A stretch of 64,000 nt of DNA from NCBI GenBank assembly GCA_900660155.1, contig CABFPE010000082.1, forward strand, positions 1,046,582 to 1,110,581. Direction: 5' to 3'. A program made the translations under genes and the position numbers. The notes below the pieces were generated by a model. It searched no databases. It saw only the letters and a list, made by a program, of their open reading frames with translations, and was not told the DNA's origin. Below are positions 49,690 through 61,267 of this stretch, in pieces; positions within the stretch are counted from its first letter, which is position 1; each line of letters begins with the position of its first letter. This stretch comes from Hofstenia miamia. Its lineage: Eukaryota; Xenacoelomorpha; Acoela; Hofsteniidae.

Positions 49690-51690
49690 AACTCGGTTTA
49701 TTTCAGGGATCAACGCGAGAAGTGCAAAGGAACATTCACTAAAACTCTGTTGGTGCCAGACTTTAGTAAAGCATTTAACTGTTCCGATACTAATATAACT
49801 GCTTCCCACCTTGATAGTATTTTACATCAAATCTTTGAGGAGAACAGTTCTCTTCGAAGAGTGGCTATATGCGATAGAGTTCCTGAATACGTGACCCCTG
49901 TCATTAAAATTCTTCTCAAGAAAAACAAACTTTTAAGGAGAGGCCGGTTTGTGGAAGCAAAATCAATCAATAAACGAATTCGAGAAAAGATAAAGGCCAA
50001 TTATAGGTATCTAGATAAAATACGTTTGAAAAATTGATGGGCTAAAGTCAAATCCCTTATTCATGCTATCCCAGGCTCCTGTGATAATTTTAACGCTGAT
50101 AACGTCAATGACTATTTTAATTCGTTCTCTGTTTCTAATGCTAATAACTCTTTACTCGTGTCTGATTGGCGTGACAAGATCCCATTACTGCAAGACATTC
50201 CTTATTTTTATCCTCATGAAGTTTATCATTATCTGAATCGAATAAAGAAAACGAACTGTGAAATGAACGGTTTGCCTTTCTGAGTTTTTAAATACGGTGC
50301 TGCATATCTTGCTGATCCTGTTTGTTCATTATTCAATTTTTCACTTTACTGTGATGTGTTGCCTGATGCATGGAAAATTGCTAACATTAGACCTATTCCT
50401 AAGAAAGCCAACCCTAAGGAGTCGAAGGATTTGCGGCCAATATCGCTCACGCCTATTCTTTCTAGGGTCTTTAAAAGAATGGTATATGACAAATTTGATT
50501 CTTTCTCATATCACATATCAACGAGCCCTTTGCAGTTTGGTCTTCGTAAACAAAGTTCAACAGCGTATACACTAATAAAGATCCTGCATCAGATTTACAA
50601 ATTCAGGAGTAGCCATGACTATTGCCGAGTAATTACGTTGGACATGTCTAGGCATTCAACAAGACTAGCCACACAGCAATTATTGGCGCTCTATCTAGAT
50701 TTAATCCCCCATCAATCCTCATATTATGAAGTGGTATGCTAGTTTCCTCTCGAGAAGAAGCCACTTAACCACTATAAATGGCCAAAATTCTGCAGTTCGT
50801 TATATTGAACTTGGAGTTCCTCAAGTAGCCATCAGTGGTCCTGTCTTTTTTTAACTGTTCTGTCGATAACACTTATCGAATAAAACACAGCTAACTTTTC
50901 ATTATCAGCTTTTGCTGACGACAATACCCTTATTGTAGTTGGCTCGTACGATGTTAAAGACGAGTAATTTTCTAATCGATTCTCTTGAGGTTCCTTTGCT
51001 AGCCAAGAACCTTCATTTTAATCATAGCAAAACGAGTGAACTTATTAACATTGATCGAAGCTCTGTGCCCAGGCACTTTCATTTTCTCATCCCAAGAGCA
51101 TGGCTAAAAAAGCTCTAATAGTAATCTGTATTTATTGCTGAAATGGATTTAGCCAATATGAGTTACAAACACTACTATGCATTAGTTATGCCCTCACTAA
51201 CATTGCTGTTCGGTTTGGGGAGATTCCTCGAAATCGCTCTTGCTCCTCTTAGATAAAGTTCAGAAAAAAGCTGAACGCCTTAAAATTATATCAAATTACA
51301 TCCCTATTGAGAAAATCATCACCAAAGTTGATAATCGACTTCTTCAGCAGATACTGATTTCCGAGAACCATGATCTGTGAGATACTCTGCCTCAACGCTC
51401 ACTTTACGGAGAGAGTCGTCTGCGTAGGAGGCTACCTGGAGTAATCAAAACTGCCTGTGAACAAGAGCTTTCTCTATTTCCACATCGACTCCTTCGTGGA
51501 ATGAAAGTCAAGTATTTTTATGGCTTAAATAGATGTTTTTATCCGTTTTAAAATAAAAGTTGATTATTATGATCCTTCGACACCTCTATATAACGTGAAT
51601 GCTCATTCCACTGTTAGTAACATACTTCCTCAGCTCAGACAAAAAGTTATATTTCCCTCAACTTGGGCATTTCAATTTCAAAAAATTCTC
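49690..51690 (+). pseudogene. non-LTR retrotransposon reverse transcriptase, decayed
   Basis: Plus-strand frames give, in order, KANYRYLDKIRLKN, DYFNSFSV, LPDAWKIANIRPIPKK and SKDLRPISLTPILSRVFKRM, followed by SPLQFGLRKQSST. Then come ITLDMS near motif A, GQNSAVRYIELGVPQ (motif B), FADDNTLIVVGS (motif C) and, at the end, VQKKAERLK with SLYGESRLRRRLPGV. The order is that of a Jockey-superfamily reverse transcriptase. Several stops and frameshifts make it non-functional. I see no endonuclease domain upstream; the 1000-N gap and another relic lie there. Confidence 0.8.
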
Positions 51691-51987
51691 TCTGTAATAA
51701 GGACTACTTAAAAATATCACTTTTATTGTAGCTAATTTATGTTTATAGGTGTAATCGTCTTTTGTATTTAGACTTGGTTGCACTGATCTTAGGTAGATTT
51801 CAGCTTTTTCAGATACCTAAAATCTTGAAGTCAATCATAAAAAATATATTAACAAATATATTTCAGCTTAAAAAGCCATTGCCAGTTTCTTTACAAATCA
51901 TTCACTCTAACTTAAATTAATAATACTTTATTTCACAAAATTTAAATAATTGGTAGCAATAGTTTATGAATGTAATGCTTTTTTATA

Positions 51988-53943
51988 CAGTGGGATGCGT
52001 TTATAACGACATCGATTTTTGTCACCTATTTTTGTCGTTATAAGAACCTGTCGTTATAAAAATGTCGTTATAAAGACAGTAAATTCAATTAAATGAGATT
52101 ATTGTCGTTATAAAAACAGTTTAACTGAAATAATCAGTTATTGCGGTTTGCGTTGTCACTCGAACCATCAACGTCTGCTCGATATCGTCAAGTTGTTGTG
52201 TCAGGGGTAATGATTGATGCTGTATCCTTGCGCGGAGAACATTGATGGCATGAGAACATTCTCTCAGTGTTGGTAGGGGCACTTCAATGTCGATATCAGA
52301 ATCGTCGGATTCTTCTAAAGTTTCAATGGTCAGATTGGATGGGTCAGTTGACATATTGGACTGTTCAACAACAAATGACTCAAGGTTTGGAGAAGTTACA
52401 AGTTCCGCATCGATGCCTAGATAATCATCTAAAGAAACATTTGGTGCTAATTGAGCATTGACTATATCGTTCCAGATGGGTTCCATTGTCAATTTTGGCT
52501 CGTCTTCAATATCCAGATTTCCTTGAGTGACAAAACCACAGTGTTTGAAGCAATTAGATATTGTTGTGGACGTTACCGCTCTCCAGGCATCACGCGTCAG
52601 ATACAATGCATCAAGTAAATTAAAACGAAATTCCATGCCCGCGTCAAATGCAAATAGTCGTTTTTGGGCAAGTCTCTTTCGATAATTCATTTTGAAACTT
52701 CTAATGATGCCACCATCCATTGGTTGCAAAACGGCAGTTGAATTTGGCGGCAAGTATAACAGTTTGATGTGCTTCAAACCAGGGATTGACTTTGGGTGAG
52801 CTGGACAGTTGTCGAGCATAAATAAAACATCTCGTTTGAAGCTCCTATCCAACTTCTTCAGAATGTCACTAAACATCTGGCAGGTCATCCAGGCCTTTTT
52901 ATTGGCCTGATAAGTGACGGGTAGGGATTTCACACCACGAAAACATCTCGGTGACGCTGACTTCCCGATAACAAAAAGCGGTAGTTTTTCCGACCCTGTC
53001 ATGTTGGACCCAACAAGTACCGTAATCCGATTCTTGCTGCGCTTCCCACCTGAACAAGTTTCGCCTTTGAATGTGAGTGTCCTCTCAGGTAGAGCTTCCC
53101 AGAACAGTCCTGCTTCATCCATATTAAAGATATCTTCGTCAGCATATTGAATTCTTGCTGCTGAAAATGTGGTTTCAAGCCACTGACTCATAACCCCAGT
53201 GTCAACTGTAGAGCTCTCACCTACCTGTTTCCTGGATTTTATATTATGCTTTTTCTTGAATCTCTGCACCCAATCAATATTTAATCCTGTAATTTCAGAC
53301 TCACCTACTTCAATGGCGATTGCTTTGGCTTTTTCAAGTATCAGAGCGTCTGATAAACCTTACAGATTTGCAGCAAACGCAGCAGTGCACCAGTTAAGCA
53401 GATTACCGGAAACTTTTTCGAATTTTTGGGGCCGCATTTTCTTACAGCTGTTGTTCGATAAACCACTTTGGAAATTGTCCATAATTTTCGCCTTTTGTTT
53501 AGTAAGGATCTCCGTCACTGTCGATCTGCCGCATTGAAACTTTTCAGCCAGTTTGTCGCTTGTCATTGTGGGATTACTTTCTTTTTCTTGGATAATACGA
53601 TATTTATCCTCCAGCGATAACGATTTTCGCTTAGACTGAGGCATTGGTATAAACGTAAATTAACGAAAACAGTGAAGCGGTTAGTGCAGTGAACAAATGA
53701 TCAATGTATTATGCCTGTGTAAACAATAAACTACTTGAAATTATGCACACATTGATTGCAATTTGCTGTTATAGACACGGTTAGTAATCATTCGTACTCT
53801 GAAATCATAGTCGTTATAAAAACATGTCGTTATACAGCTGTCGTTATAAACATGCTATTACCAATGTTAAGACATGGGTGCAAAACATTGTCGTTATAAA
53901 AACATGTCGTTATAAACGCAGTCGTTATAAACACATTCCACTG
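51988..53943 (-). mobile_element. Tigger/pogo element, 1956 bp, nearly intact
   Basis: The terminal inverted repeat is CAGTGGRATGYGTTTATAACG at both ends, with TA duplications at 51986-51987 and 53944-53945, as expected for the pogo group. GTCGTTATAA occurs many times just inside both ends. The transposase occupies most of the interior on the minus strand and has a single nonsense codon. The low decay points to recent activity. Confidence 0.9.
52121..53644 (-). pseudogene. Tigger/pogo DDE transposase with one in-frame stop
   Basis: From the ATG at 53644 the frame runs to a stop at 52121, about 507 codons, interrupted only by a TAA at 53360-53362. The N-terminus (KRKSLSLEDKYRIIQEKE, then KFQCGRSTVTEILT) is the CENP-B/pogo psq-type helix-turn-helix. 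The DDE_1 catalytic core shows NMDEAGLF (first Asp), FMLDNCPAH (second Asp) and LQPMDGGIIRSFK (third Asp). An acidic tail with EESDDSDIDIE ends in TTQTAITDYF, typical for Tigger. Because the frame is the same before and after the stop, this is one recent point mutation, sequencing error or polymorphism rather than general decay. Confidence 0.9.
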
Positions 53944-53967
53944 TATTTAGACTTGGCTGAAATGATN

Positions 53968-54386
53968 TGTCATTGTGGGATTACTTTCTTTTTCTTGGAT
54001 AATACGATATTTATCCTCCAGCGATAACGATTTTCGCTTAGACTGAGGCATTGGTATAAACGTAAATTAACGAAAACAGTGAAGCGGTTAGTGCAGTGAA
54101 CAAATGATCAATGTATTATGCCTGTGTAAACAATAAACTACTTAAAATTATGCACACATTGATTGCAATTTGCTGTTATAGACACGGTTAGTAATCATTC
54201 GTACTCTGAAATCATAGTCGTTATAAAAACATGTCGTTATACAGCTGTCGTTATAAACATGCTATTACTAATGTTAAAACATGGGTGCAAAACGGTGCAG
54301 CAGAACATTGTCGTTATAAAAACATGTCGTTATAAACGCAGTCGTTATAAACACATTCCACTGTACATAGACTTGGCTGAAATGAT
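53968..54386 (-). repeat. second copy of the Tigger right end (53561-53966), beyond a single N
   Basis: Starting immediately after the N at 53967, this repeats 53561-53966 including the flank beyond the element. It differs by a few substitutions and a 13-base insertion (about 54285-54300). The differences suggest two haplotypes at an unmerged contig overlap. Confidence 0.8.
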
Positions 54387-54437
54387 CTAAATATAATGCT
54401 TTTAATGATTTTGAGATGTTTTGGTTAGACATTCTTT

Positions 54438-54650
54438 AACATTTTATGTTATAACTTGGTCCCTGATAGTTTGGATGCTTTGAAATCGTTGAATTAGCTT
54501 CGTGATCTTTTGCTCATCTACTGAGTTGCCGACCACAATATCCGATATAATCCTCACCACAGGCGCATTGAATCTTATAAATTACATTGGATTTATTGGA
54601 CATGTTAATTGGACCGTTTTGCATTAAGTTCATCGATCTTATAATTGAAT
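54438..54650 (-). pseudogene. Penelope-like element GIY-YIG fragment
   Basis: The minus strand reads MSNKSNVIYKIQCACGEDYI, then GYCGRQLSR, stop, AKDHEANSTISKH. This is the Penelope GIY-YIG endonuclease, closely matching the element at 58761-59152. Upstream FNYKIDELNAK corresponds to FVYKIHKLNAK there, with a short deletion. No terminal repeats were recognised around it. Confidence 0.8.
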
Positions 54651-55139
54651 CTAACTTTTTTTGATGAATTGTTTAGTTCTCATTTGATTGATTAGATATA
54701 TTGTATGCATTGCCCGATATTGGATTTTAAATACAAGTTCAAAATTATGTGAATACTTCATTTCTTTATTGGTTGTAACTATTTCTGTAATTGTTTCTTT
54801 AATATATTTTTCAATAAAATTCTTCAGTATCTATAAATGCACAAAGTACATACAAATTAACATTTAAAAAATTCATTACATAGATATAAGAATGTATACA
54901 CTAAAAATCAACTTTCAAATTAAAAATACAGTAAAAGAGTGTTTCATCTGTTCTGACATGGAACATTCAGGATAGTGTGAATTCAAATGGAAGAGTCTTA
55001 AATTTTATAATCCAGATTATTTAACTAACAGAAATTAAAACGCCAAAGCCCAAGAGCGCAATATTTTATTTTGTAATGTTTTTTGTTGTACATTTTTGAC
55101 GCTTTCAGAGTTGCTATCAGTATATAATATATTGCTAAA

Positions 55140-55440
55140 GTAACCTCTGAATAAAGATTTCTTCTTCCAATACCACGTTCACTGGCACCTTGCCTTGTTG
55201 ACTTGGAAGGGCTAATGTCTAATATCTCCCTCCCCAGTTCTACATCGGCGTCTGACGTTGTCGAAGGCCTTTCAGATCTGGTAAAATCAAGAACACTGCC
55301 AATTGTCATCAGTTTACGGTAGCAATTCTTAGTAGTCTTATGGTCAGAATTTGAATGTCTTCCATGTTGTGATCTCTCCCATCGTTGAACTTATACAACA
55401 GACTACCAAACCTCGTATCTAGCGGCAATTCTTGCTCAGT
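55140..55440 (-). pseudogene. IS630/mariner-type transposase N-terminal relic (DUF4817-like helix-turn-helix)
   Basis: Frames show IAARYEV, QHGRHSNSDHKTTKN, RKLMTIGSVLDFTRSERPS and then DVELGREILDISPSKSTRQG with IGRRNLYSE. This is the order of a family widespread in invertebrates whose N-terminal domain reads GSVxDxxRSGRPS followed by SPxKSTRxxSxxxGIxRRT. Stops and shifts disrupt the first part, and the catalytic domain is absent. Confidence 0.65.
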
Positions 55441-55455
55441 TTTCAATGCTTAAAG

Positions 55456-55919
55456 TAGAGATGAGCACGGTAGTTTTTTTATAAAATTTATTCCACCAAC
55501 AGAGAAGAAAACTTCACCGCTAACCACCGAACTATGCGGCTTTTTACAGAAAAAATGCAATATTACAGCGGAATACTGCAAGAATATAGATTTATATTTT
55601 CATAAGTAGATATTTCTAAATTTTATGGGTTTGAATTATTCTTAAAAAACTTTAAAGACAATTTCTTAAGGTATTTTTTCAATTTGTTCAATTTTATTAG
55701 AGCAGTATCTAATTTTTCATGAAATATGTACAAAGTACTGTTAATAATGTGTATGTGAAACATATTAATTTTGCTTCAGAAAGGTTTTATGAAAATCTTA
55801 AAACAAAATGTGTCATATGTGTACCTTTTATGCCACCACGTGTTGCTTTAATTCTACCGTCAACCACCGCAATAGTGTAAATCGCATTCCGCGGTATTAC
55901 CGCACCGCAATAATATCTA
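55456..55919. mobile_element. hAT MITE with exact 8-bp target duplication GCTTAAAG
   Basis: The left end is TAGAGATGAGCACGGTAG. The right end read in complement is TAGATATTATTGCGGTGCGG. Exact GCTTAAAG octamers flank it at 55448-55455 and 55920-55927. ACCGC/GCGGT motifs cluster at both ends. It is 464 bp and has no coding capacity. Confidence 0.85.
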
Positions 55920-55929
55920 GCTTAAAGAA

Positions 55930-57425
55930 GGCGACATTTCGTAAGTAAAATCAACAATGTTGTGATTAAATTTCATGTAGCGAACTAATATAACGGATAA
56001 CTTGCGCGGACAGAAGGGTGATCATTACTCACATTCAAAATTTATATTAAATAAATGGTGCCTTCGCATTTTATATGAGGCTTGACATGATCCTATATGT
56101 ACTTTTCTTTCGGAATTTTCGAGCCACATTTGTCCTATTAGGGTCTACTATTAGTCTTTTTATGCTAAAACTTTTCCGAGAAATTACAGAGATTACATCG
56201 ACCGAAATTTACATCAACTAAGGAATTTATATCGACCAGAAATCGGACAGAGCTTTTCAATTGAAAAAATCTGGAAGAGATATCATTGATAATACAGTTT
56301 ATCCATTACAAATGAATATTTTTAGTGTAAGAAATTCGAAATTATAGCAAAATGTAAAAAAATTCGATTGAGCTAAAAAAATTTCTTGCAAAAATAATTA
56401 AGTGGAATGTATATATGCAAACTCAGACTAGAAAATTCTAATTTCTGCCATTACAAACTCATTACATATTAAATTGAACTTAAAAATCAAATTAAATTAA
56501 CTTAAAATATTACTTTTTGTCAACTTCAGGTAAAAATTGTTATGTAAATTTTTTGTAATTACCAAATTGGTTTCATATAATTCTAGAATTTTCCTCACCA
56601 TGCTATATAGGAGATTCGAAAGGAATTTTCATGTTGAAAGTGGTCAATTTATACTCCAGTCGATGTAAATTCTTTAGTCTATGTAAATTCTGGTCAATGT
56701 AAACTCTGTACGCCGCGTAATGGTATCTTCAATTTTGAATGTGCCCATTTGCAAGGACATAACTCCGGCAGTTTTTATTCGATTTCTAAAATGTTTACAC
56801 CATTCGATGCGTAATCGATAGAAATATGTGAATCAATTACAGTTTTTGCACGTTATAAAAAATTGGGGTTCTTCAACAAATATAAATTTTGTGAAATTTC
56901 GATAAAATAGTGTCCCATAGAGCAAAAACTACACTACACAACTTTTGCGGAGTAGTTTTATTTAATTCTAAGTCAAAGATGATTGATTAAGAAGCCTGCT
57001 AAAAGCTAAGTGACCCGACGTCGGGTACAATAATTTGGATTCGGGTTGGGTACGATTATGGAGCAGGTTCTCTCACATATGATGAGCTGGATAAAATGCA
57101 GTATTATTTTTAAGATAATGACAACTTAAAGTATTTTACACGTCCTTTAGTCTCGCAGGTATAAGCATATGCAACATACATCAAGGGACAAGGGGAATAC
57201 ACACAAGGGGTAACAGTCCATGTCATTGGCCCCACTAATGACATTTAAGATCCGATTCACACGAGAATGTTTTTTAGATTAGTTTCTACAACATACATTC
57301 TATAATTACGCCCACTTATTATTAATATGTAATATTTTATTTTTAAAACCCCCTGTATAGAAAACACTATACAAATAAAGTGCTAAGCACTTAAGATTTT
57401 AAAAAAAATAGATTTTCTGTTTCAA
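55930..57425. other. no gene recognised
   Basis: AT-rich. A small cluster of CGGGTA/CGGGTT motifs at 57005-57065 resembles the hAT-like subterminal arrays elsewhere but has no recognisable terminus. Confidence 0.4.
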
Positions 57426-58649
57426 TGACTAAGCTTGGTTGTTGGAATTGATTGAATTCTTTGGTAATTTAAACAGTTGATTTTTCTTGGTTTCAAATAC
57501 ATTTTTACATTCTTTTAAAGTCTTTAATTTTTCTTCTTTAAACAGGTGGTAATTCATTCCATAAATCAATACAAAAATTAGTAAATGAGTTCTTCATAAC
57601 ATTTATCTTAAATTTAAGTTTTCTATAAGAATTTGTTCTTAAATGTATTTTAGTTGATATTTTGTCTGTTGCTTTCAATTTGAAAAATACTTCTAGAGAT
57701 CTTAGTTTTTGTAAATATTCTAATGAAAATAAATAGTTATTTTCTTTAATTGTACCTTACTTTTTTCTTTCACAGATGATATTGATAGTCCAGTTCAAAA
57801 ATTCTTTCTAGTTTGATCTTATTCTTTTATTAAGAGTTGTTAATAAACAGGCTGAATATAAATAATGAGGCAATATATATGATTTTATTAGAGTAACTTT
57901 CCAATTAATAGGTATGAATCTTTGAATTTTACAAGGTGTCTTGATTCCTTGTATCATTTTCTGCATTATTTTGAGGACTTCGATTTCAAAGGTTAAAGTA
58001 TTGTCAAAGATTATTCCTAAGTATTTAATTTTTGTATCTTCTTGTATGATATTGTTTATTTTTAACATGAATTTTTCAGTCTTGTTATAGTTGCTTAACA
58101 CCATAAATCTAGTCTTGTCAACATTTAATTTCATTTTATATTTTTCAAAGTATAGTACTGCAGTTAATAAATCACAATAGTTGGTTGAATACAGCAGGGT
58201 GTCATCAGCATATTGGAACATTTTATGTTTTCATTAAAATTGATGTCATTAACATAAAGATTGAATATTAATGGCCCTAGAACAGAGCCTTGAGGTATTT
58301 CTTTATTAATTATTAGTTTATTAGAGATTTCACTGTTTACTTTTACGTATTGTTGTCTATCAGTAAAATAGGAGGTTAATAACTTAGTTCCATATTCATT
58401 AAAGTTGTATGTTTTAATTTTTTAATTAGTATTTCATGATCTATTGAATTAAATGCTTTGGATAGATCTAATGATAAGATATAAACGCTATCTATATGAT
58501 TCCTCCAATAGTCAAAAACAAAAATTAATGCATTATTCATGGACATATTCCTTCTAAATCCAAATTGTAAAGATCTTAGTATTTGATATTTTTCGAAATA
58601 TTTATTAATTTGGTAATATAAAATTCTTTCAAACATTTTATTTATAATT

Positions 58650-59285
58650 TTAATAAAAACATTCAAATATATTTCGACTTACAGTCATCGTCAGTTTTAC
58701 AAATAATTCCCTCTAAATTTACTTGATTTTATAGCAATATTTTATTTCACTAAATCTTAATTATCTAATACATCAAATGAAAAAGATCGAATTAAAGAAA
58801 AAGTAAGATTTGTTTACAAGATCCACAAACTTAATGCAAAGCTTGGCGTTAAATCAACAACTAGCATGTCCGATAAATCTAATGTAATTTATAAGATTCA
58901 ATGCACCCGTGGTGAGGATTATATCGGATATTGTGGTCGTCAACTACGCAGAAGAACAAAAGAACATGAAACAAATTCAACCATTTCAAAACACCTTAAA
59001 AATTGTGGACTAAGTTATGATGTAAAATTTTAAAGAATACCGATCCAAAATATCTTAAAATCGCTGAAAGCATTTTAATAAGATCATTTCAACCAAGTCT
59101 AAATACGAAAGAAGATTATATACATAAACTATTGTTACTAATAAAGATTTAGTGAAATAAAATATTGCTATAAAATCAAGTAAATTTAGAGGGAATTATT
59201 TGTAAAACTGCCGATGACTTTGTAAGTCGAAATATATTTGAATATTTTTGTTAAAATTATTAAAAATCCTTAAAAATGCTCAATT
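58650..59285 (+). mobile_element. Penelope-like element with inverted terminal repeats and a 15-bp target duplication
   Basis: Arms of about 109 bp (58650-58758 and 59144-59253) are inverted copies of each other, enclosing a GIY-YIG frame. The flanks are exact ATTTTATTTATAATT copies at 58635-58649 and 59286-59300, and removing the element rejoins the split reverse transcriptase. Each arm carries a hammerhead-like core (CTGACGA in one arm, GACT-loop-AGTC, GAAA), expected in Penelope terminal repeats. The reverse transcriptase part is missing, so the copy is 5'-truncated, typical of this group. Confidence 0.85.
58761..59152 (+). pseudogene. Penelope GIY-YIG endonuclease domain with one frameshift
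   Basis: From 58761 the frame reads NEKDRIKEKVRFVYKIHKLN, then MSDKSNVIYKIQCTRGEDYI, GYCGRQLRRRTKEHETN and STISKHLKNCG, to a TAA at 59031. The VIY and YIG pair, the Arg in GRQLRRR and the EH are the catalytic landmarks of the GIY-YIG nuclease. After a frameshift near 59028 the C-terminus continues as KNTDPKYLKIAESILIRS, then QPSLNT, to a TAG at 59150-59152, the usual Penelope ending. The zinc-ligand Cys pair seen in some relatives is reduced to CTR here (CAC in the 54.5-kb copy). Confidence 0.85.
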
Positions 59286-59867
59286 ATTTTATTTATAATT
59301 GATAGAACTGAGATTGGTCTGTAATTAGTAGCTTCATCAATATCGCCCATTTTGTAAATAGGTATTTCTGCAATTTTCAATTCCTCGGGAAAACACCTTC
59401 ATTAATGCATTGATTTAATATATCGCATAGTGGTCTACTTATGATATGCATTGCTTCTTTTATAAACCATGGTGTTTTGCTTGGTCCCTGAGACTTGTTA
59501 ACTTATATATGTCTTGATGTTTCCACAAATTGATGGAGTGTTACAAAAGTAAAATAGAATTTTTTGCCTCTTAAATTCGTATAAATTATCATTTGTTCTT
59601 GATTATGAATACTTCTTGTTCACAAGCATTAAATTTTCCTAATTTTTTAAATGATTCATTTAGTATGGTTGCTAATAATTTTGTTTTTAATATCATCATT
59701 TTCGTTTTTTATAGTTGGAAAATCCAACAATTCTTTGTTCTGGCAAAAAATAGAAATGAATTTCCATTTTTGTGAATTATTTGTTTTCAAAAGATTGTTT
59801 CAAAAAAAATATTTAAATATATTGAGTATTTACTTTTTTCGCGTCATATTGGATAAGTGAGTTGATA

Positions 59868-59958
59868 GTCGGGTCGGGAAAAGGAATCACTTGTCGGTTC
59901 GGTTGATCAAATTGTATGTCGGTTCAAGTATAGGTTTTTTATTGAATGCCCATCACTG
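59868..59958 (-). mobile_element. hAT-like terminus with TCGGTTCGG motifs
   Basis: GTCGGGTCGGG and GTCGGTTC motifs end at GCCCATCACTG, the complement of the classical hAT start CAGTGATGGGC. No partner end is visible upstream. Confidence 0.45.
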
Positions 59959-59959
59959 T

Positions 59960-61110
59960 TCCTGATATAGGTGAGCAAATGTCTATACTGCATTGGTCTC
60001 GTATTTTAGGGGTCTTACTGTAAATTTCCTGATCATCATATAGTAGCACCTAGACTTACAAGTATTCATTCCTAGAATTTGGTACTAGACATGTCCTAGA
60101 ATGACCAAGAATCCTCAAACAAATCTCGAAACTTAACTCAAATGACAAAATATGATAAAAATCCACAGCGCCTTGTATAAACGGTTTTTGTCATTTTTTA
60201 AAAAATTATTACTTATCCATGAAATAAATTAAGTAACCGAAATGAGCAAGCTAATTTCACTATAATATACACACCAATCACATGCAAGAAAAAAATGGAT
60301 TAAATTTACCGTGCATCAAATTCGGGCGCTCTGACTCCTTAGAAAATATATTTAAAAAATTCAAAAAATAAATTATTAGAATGGGGTTTCAAACAGATAG
60401 AGACAAATTATTCGACTGAAATTGATAAAAACATATTACAAAATTCTAATGAAAACAATAGTAAAATATCAAGGTTAAATGCGAACAATACTTTGGTATT
60501 GCGAAGTCGAAATATTTTGATTTAAACGTCTGCACGGGGATTATATTTACTAGTTTGTATTTTCACAGTTTACACATTTCCTTTTACAATAAATTGTTCA
60601 GTAAATTAATTATTTTGCATTGTCCTTTTATAATGAAGTTTTTCAGGATTTGACAAAAGTATTGATACAGCACTCTAAAATGTTTACTTAAATGTTTGAA
60701 TAGTTATTAAAATCAATTTTACTGTGTACCCACTGCCAAAGACTTTAACTTTACTTACCTCTAAGATACCTTCCTGGATCGATTAGAAAATTAACTATTT
60801 TAGAAATACTTACGGTTTAAACTTAGCCTTCATTATTCAATTCACCACTGTTCCAAGAAATCGGTTGAGTGCATTATAACAAAATTGAGGAGATTGAAAA
60901 ATTGTGTACTCAAGCAAACAGGATATCCTTGGAAATTTTATAAAGATGATAAGCCACTGTTTTATCTATCAAATAGGGATTCCTCAAACTTGCGGACAGT
61001 TAACCACCTCAGAAAATGCATTGTTTGAAGAATTCTCTTGTGATATCAACTTATAGATAAAATTGCAATAAAAAACAAATAATTCAGAAACAACGGAAAA
61101 ATCGGCTAAG
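59960..61110. other. no gene recognised
   Basis: AT-rich sequence with short ORFs and no recognised motif. Confidence 0.5.
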
Positions 61111-61190
61111 ATGTCTGCATTTAGCAAACAACGTATGCTACCGGATGAGAGCAAATTCAAGCTACACCTTAGGCGCCTGGAATACATTAG
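61111..61190 (+). CDS. candidate small gene, exon 1
   Basis: An ATG at 61111 opens MSAFSKQRMLPDESK and continues FKLHLRRLEYI, ending ATTAG at a GTGATC donor (61191) in phase 2. The segment is hydrophilic and helix-prone with regular codon use, unlike the surrounding sequence. The frame joins correctly to 61479-61587. I do not recognise the protein. The intron between them contains a hAT-like MITE. Without transcript evidence this remains a candidate; chance splice motifs are common in AT-rich DNA. Confidence 0.35.
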
Positions 61191-61267
61191 GTGATCAGAG
61201 CCATGAAAGGAGTTCACTGAAAATCATGGTATGTCGATGCTTACAGCAAATGGAAACATGTATTGAA

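Larger units (their letters stand above)
57430..59510 (-). pseudogene. non-LTR retrotransposon reverse transcriptase, split by a Penelope insertion
   Basis: Reading down from 59510: GPSKTPWFIKEAMHIISRP, then (frame-shifted) a block ending NYRPISVLS, then the 636-bp Penelope element. After it come INKMFERILYYQINKYF, LSLDLSKAFNSIDHEIL (motif A), PQGSVLGPLIFNLYVND (motif B), MFQYADDTLLY (motif C) and IKYLGIIFDNTLTF (motif E), ending near 57430 with SFTNFCIDLWNELP. The order matches Jockey/CR1-type elements. Frameshifts near 58215 and 58380 and elsewhere show it is inactive. It predates the Penelope element inserted in it. Confidence 0.85.

Noticed and set aside
52267-53537. Plus-strand ORFs of 64, 78 and 112 codons
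   Set aside because: They are antisense to the Tigger transposase, whose minus-strand frame explains the openness.
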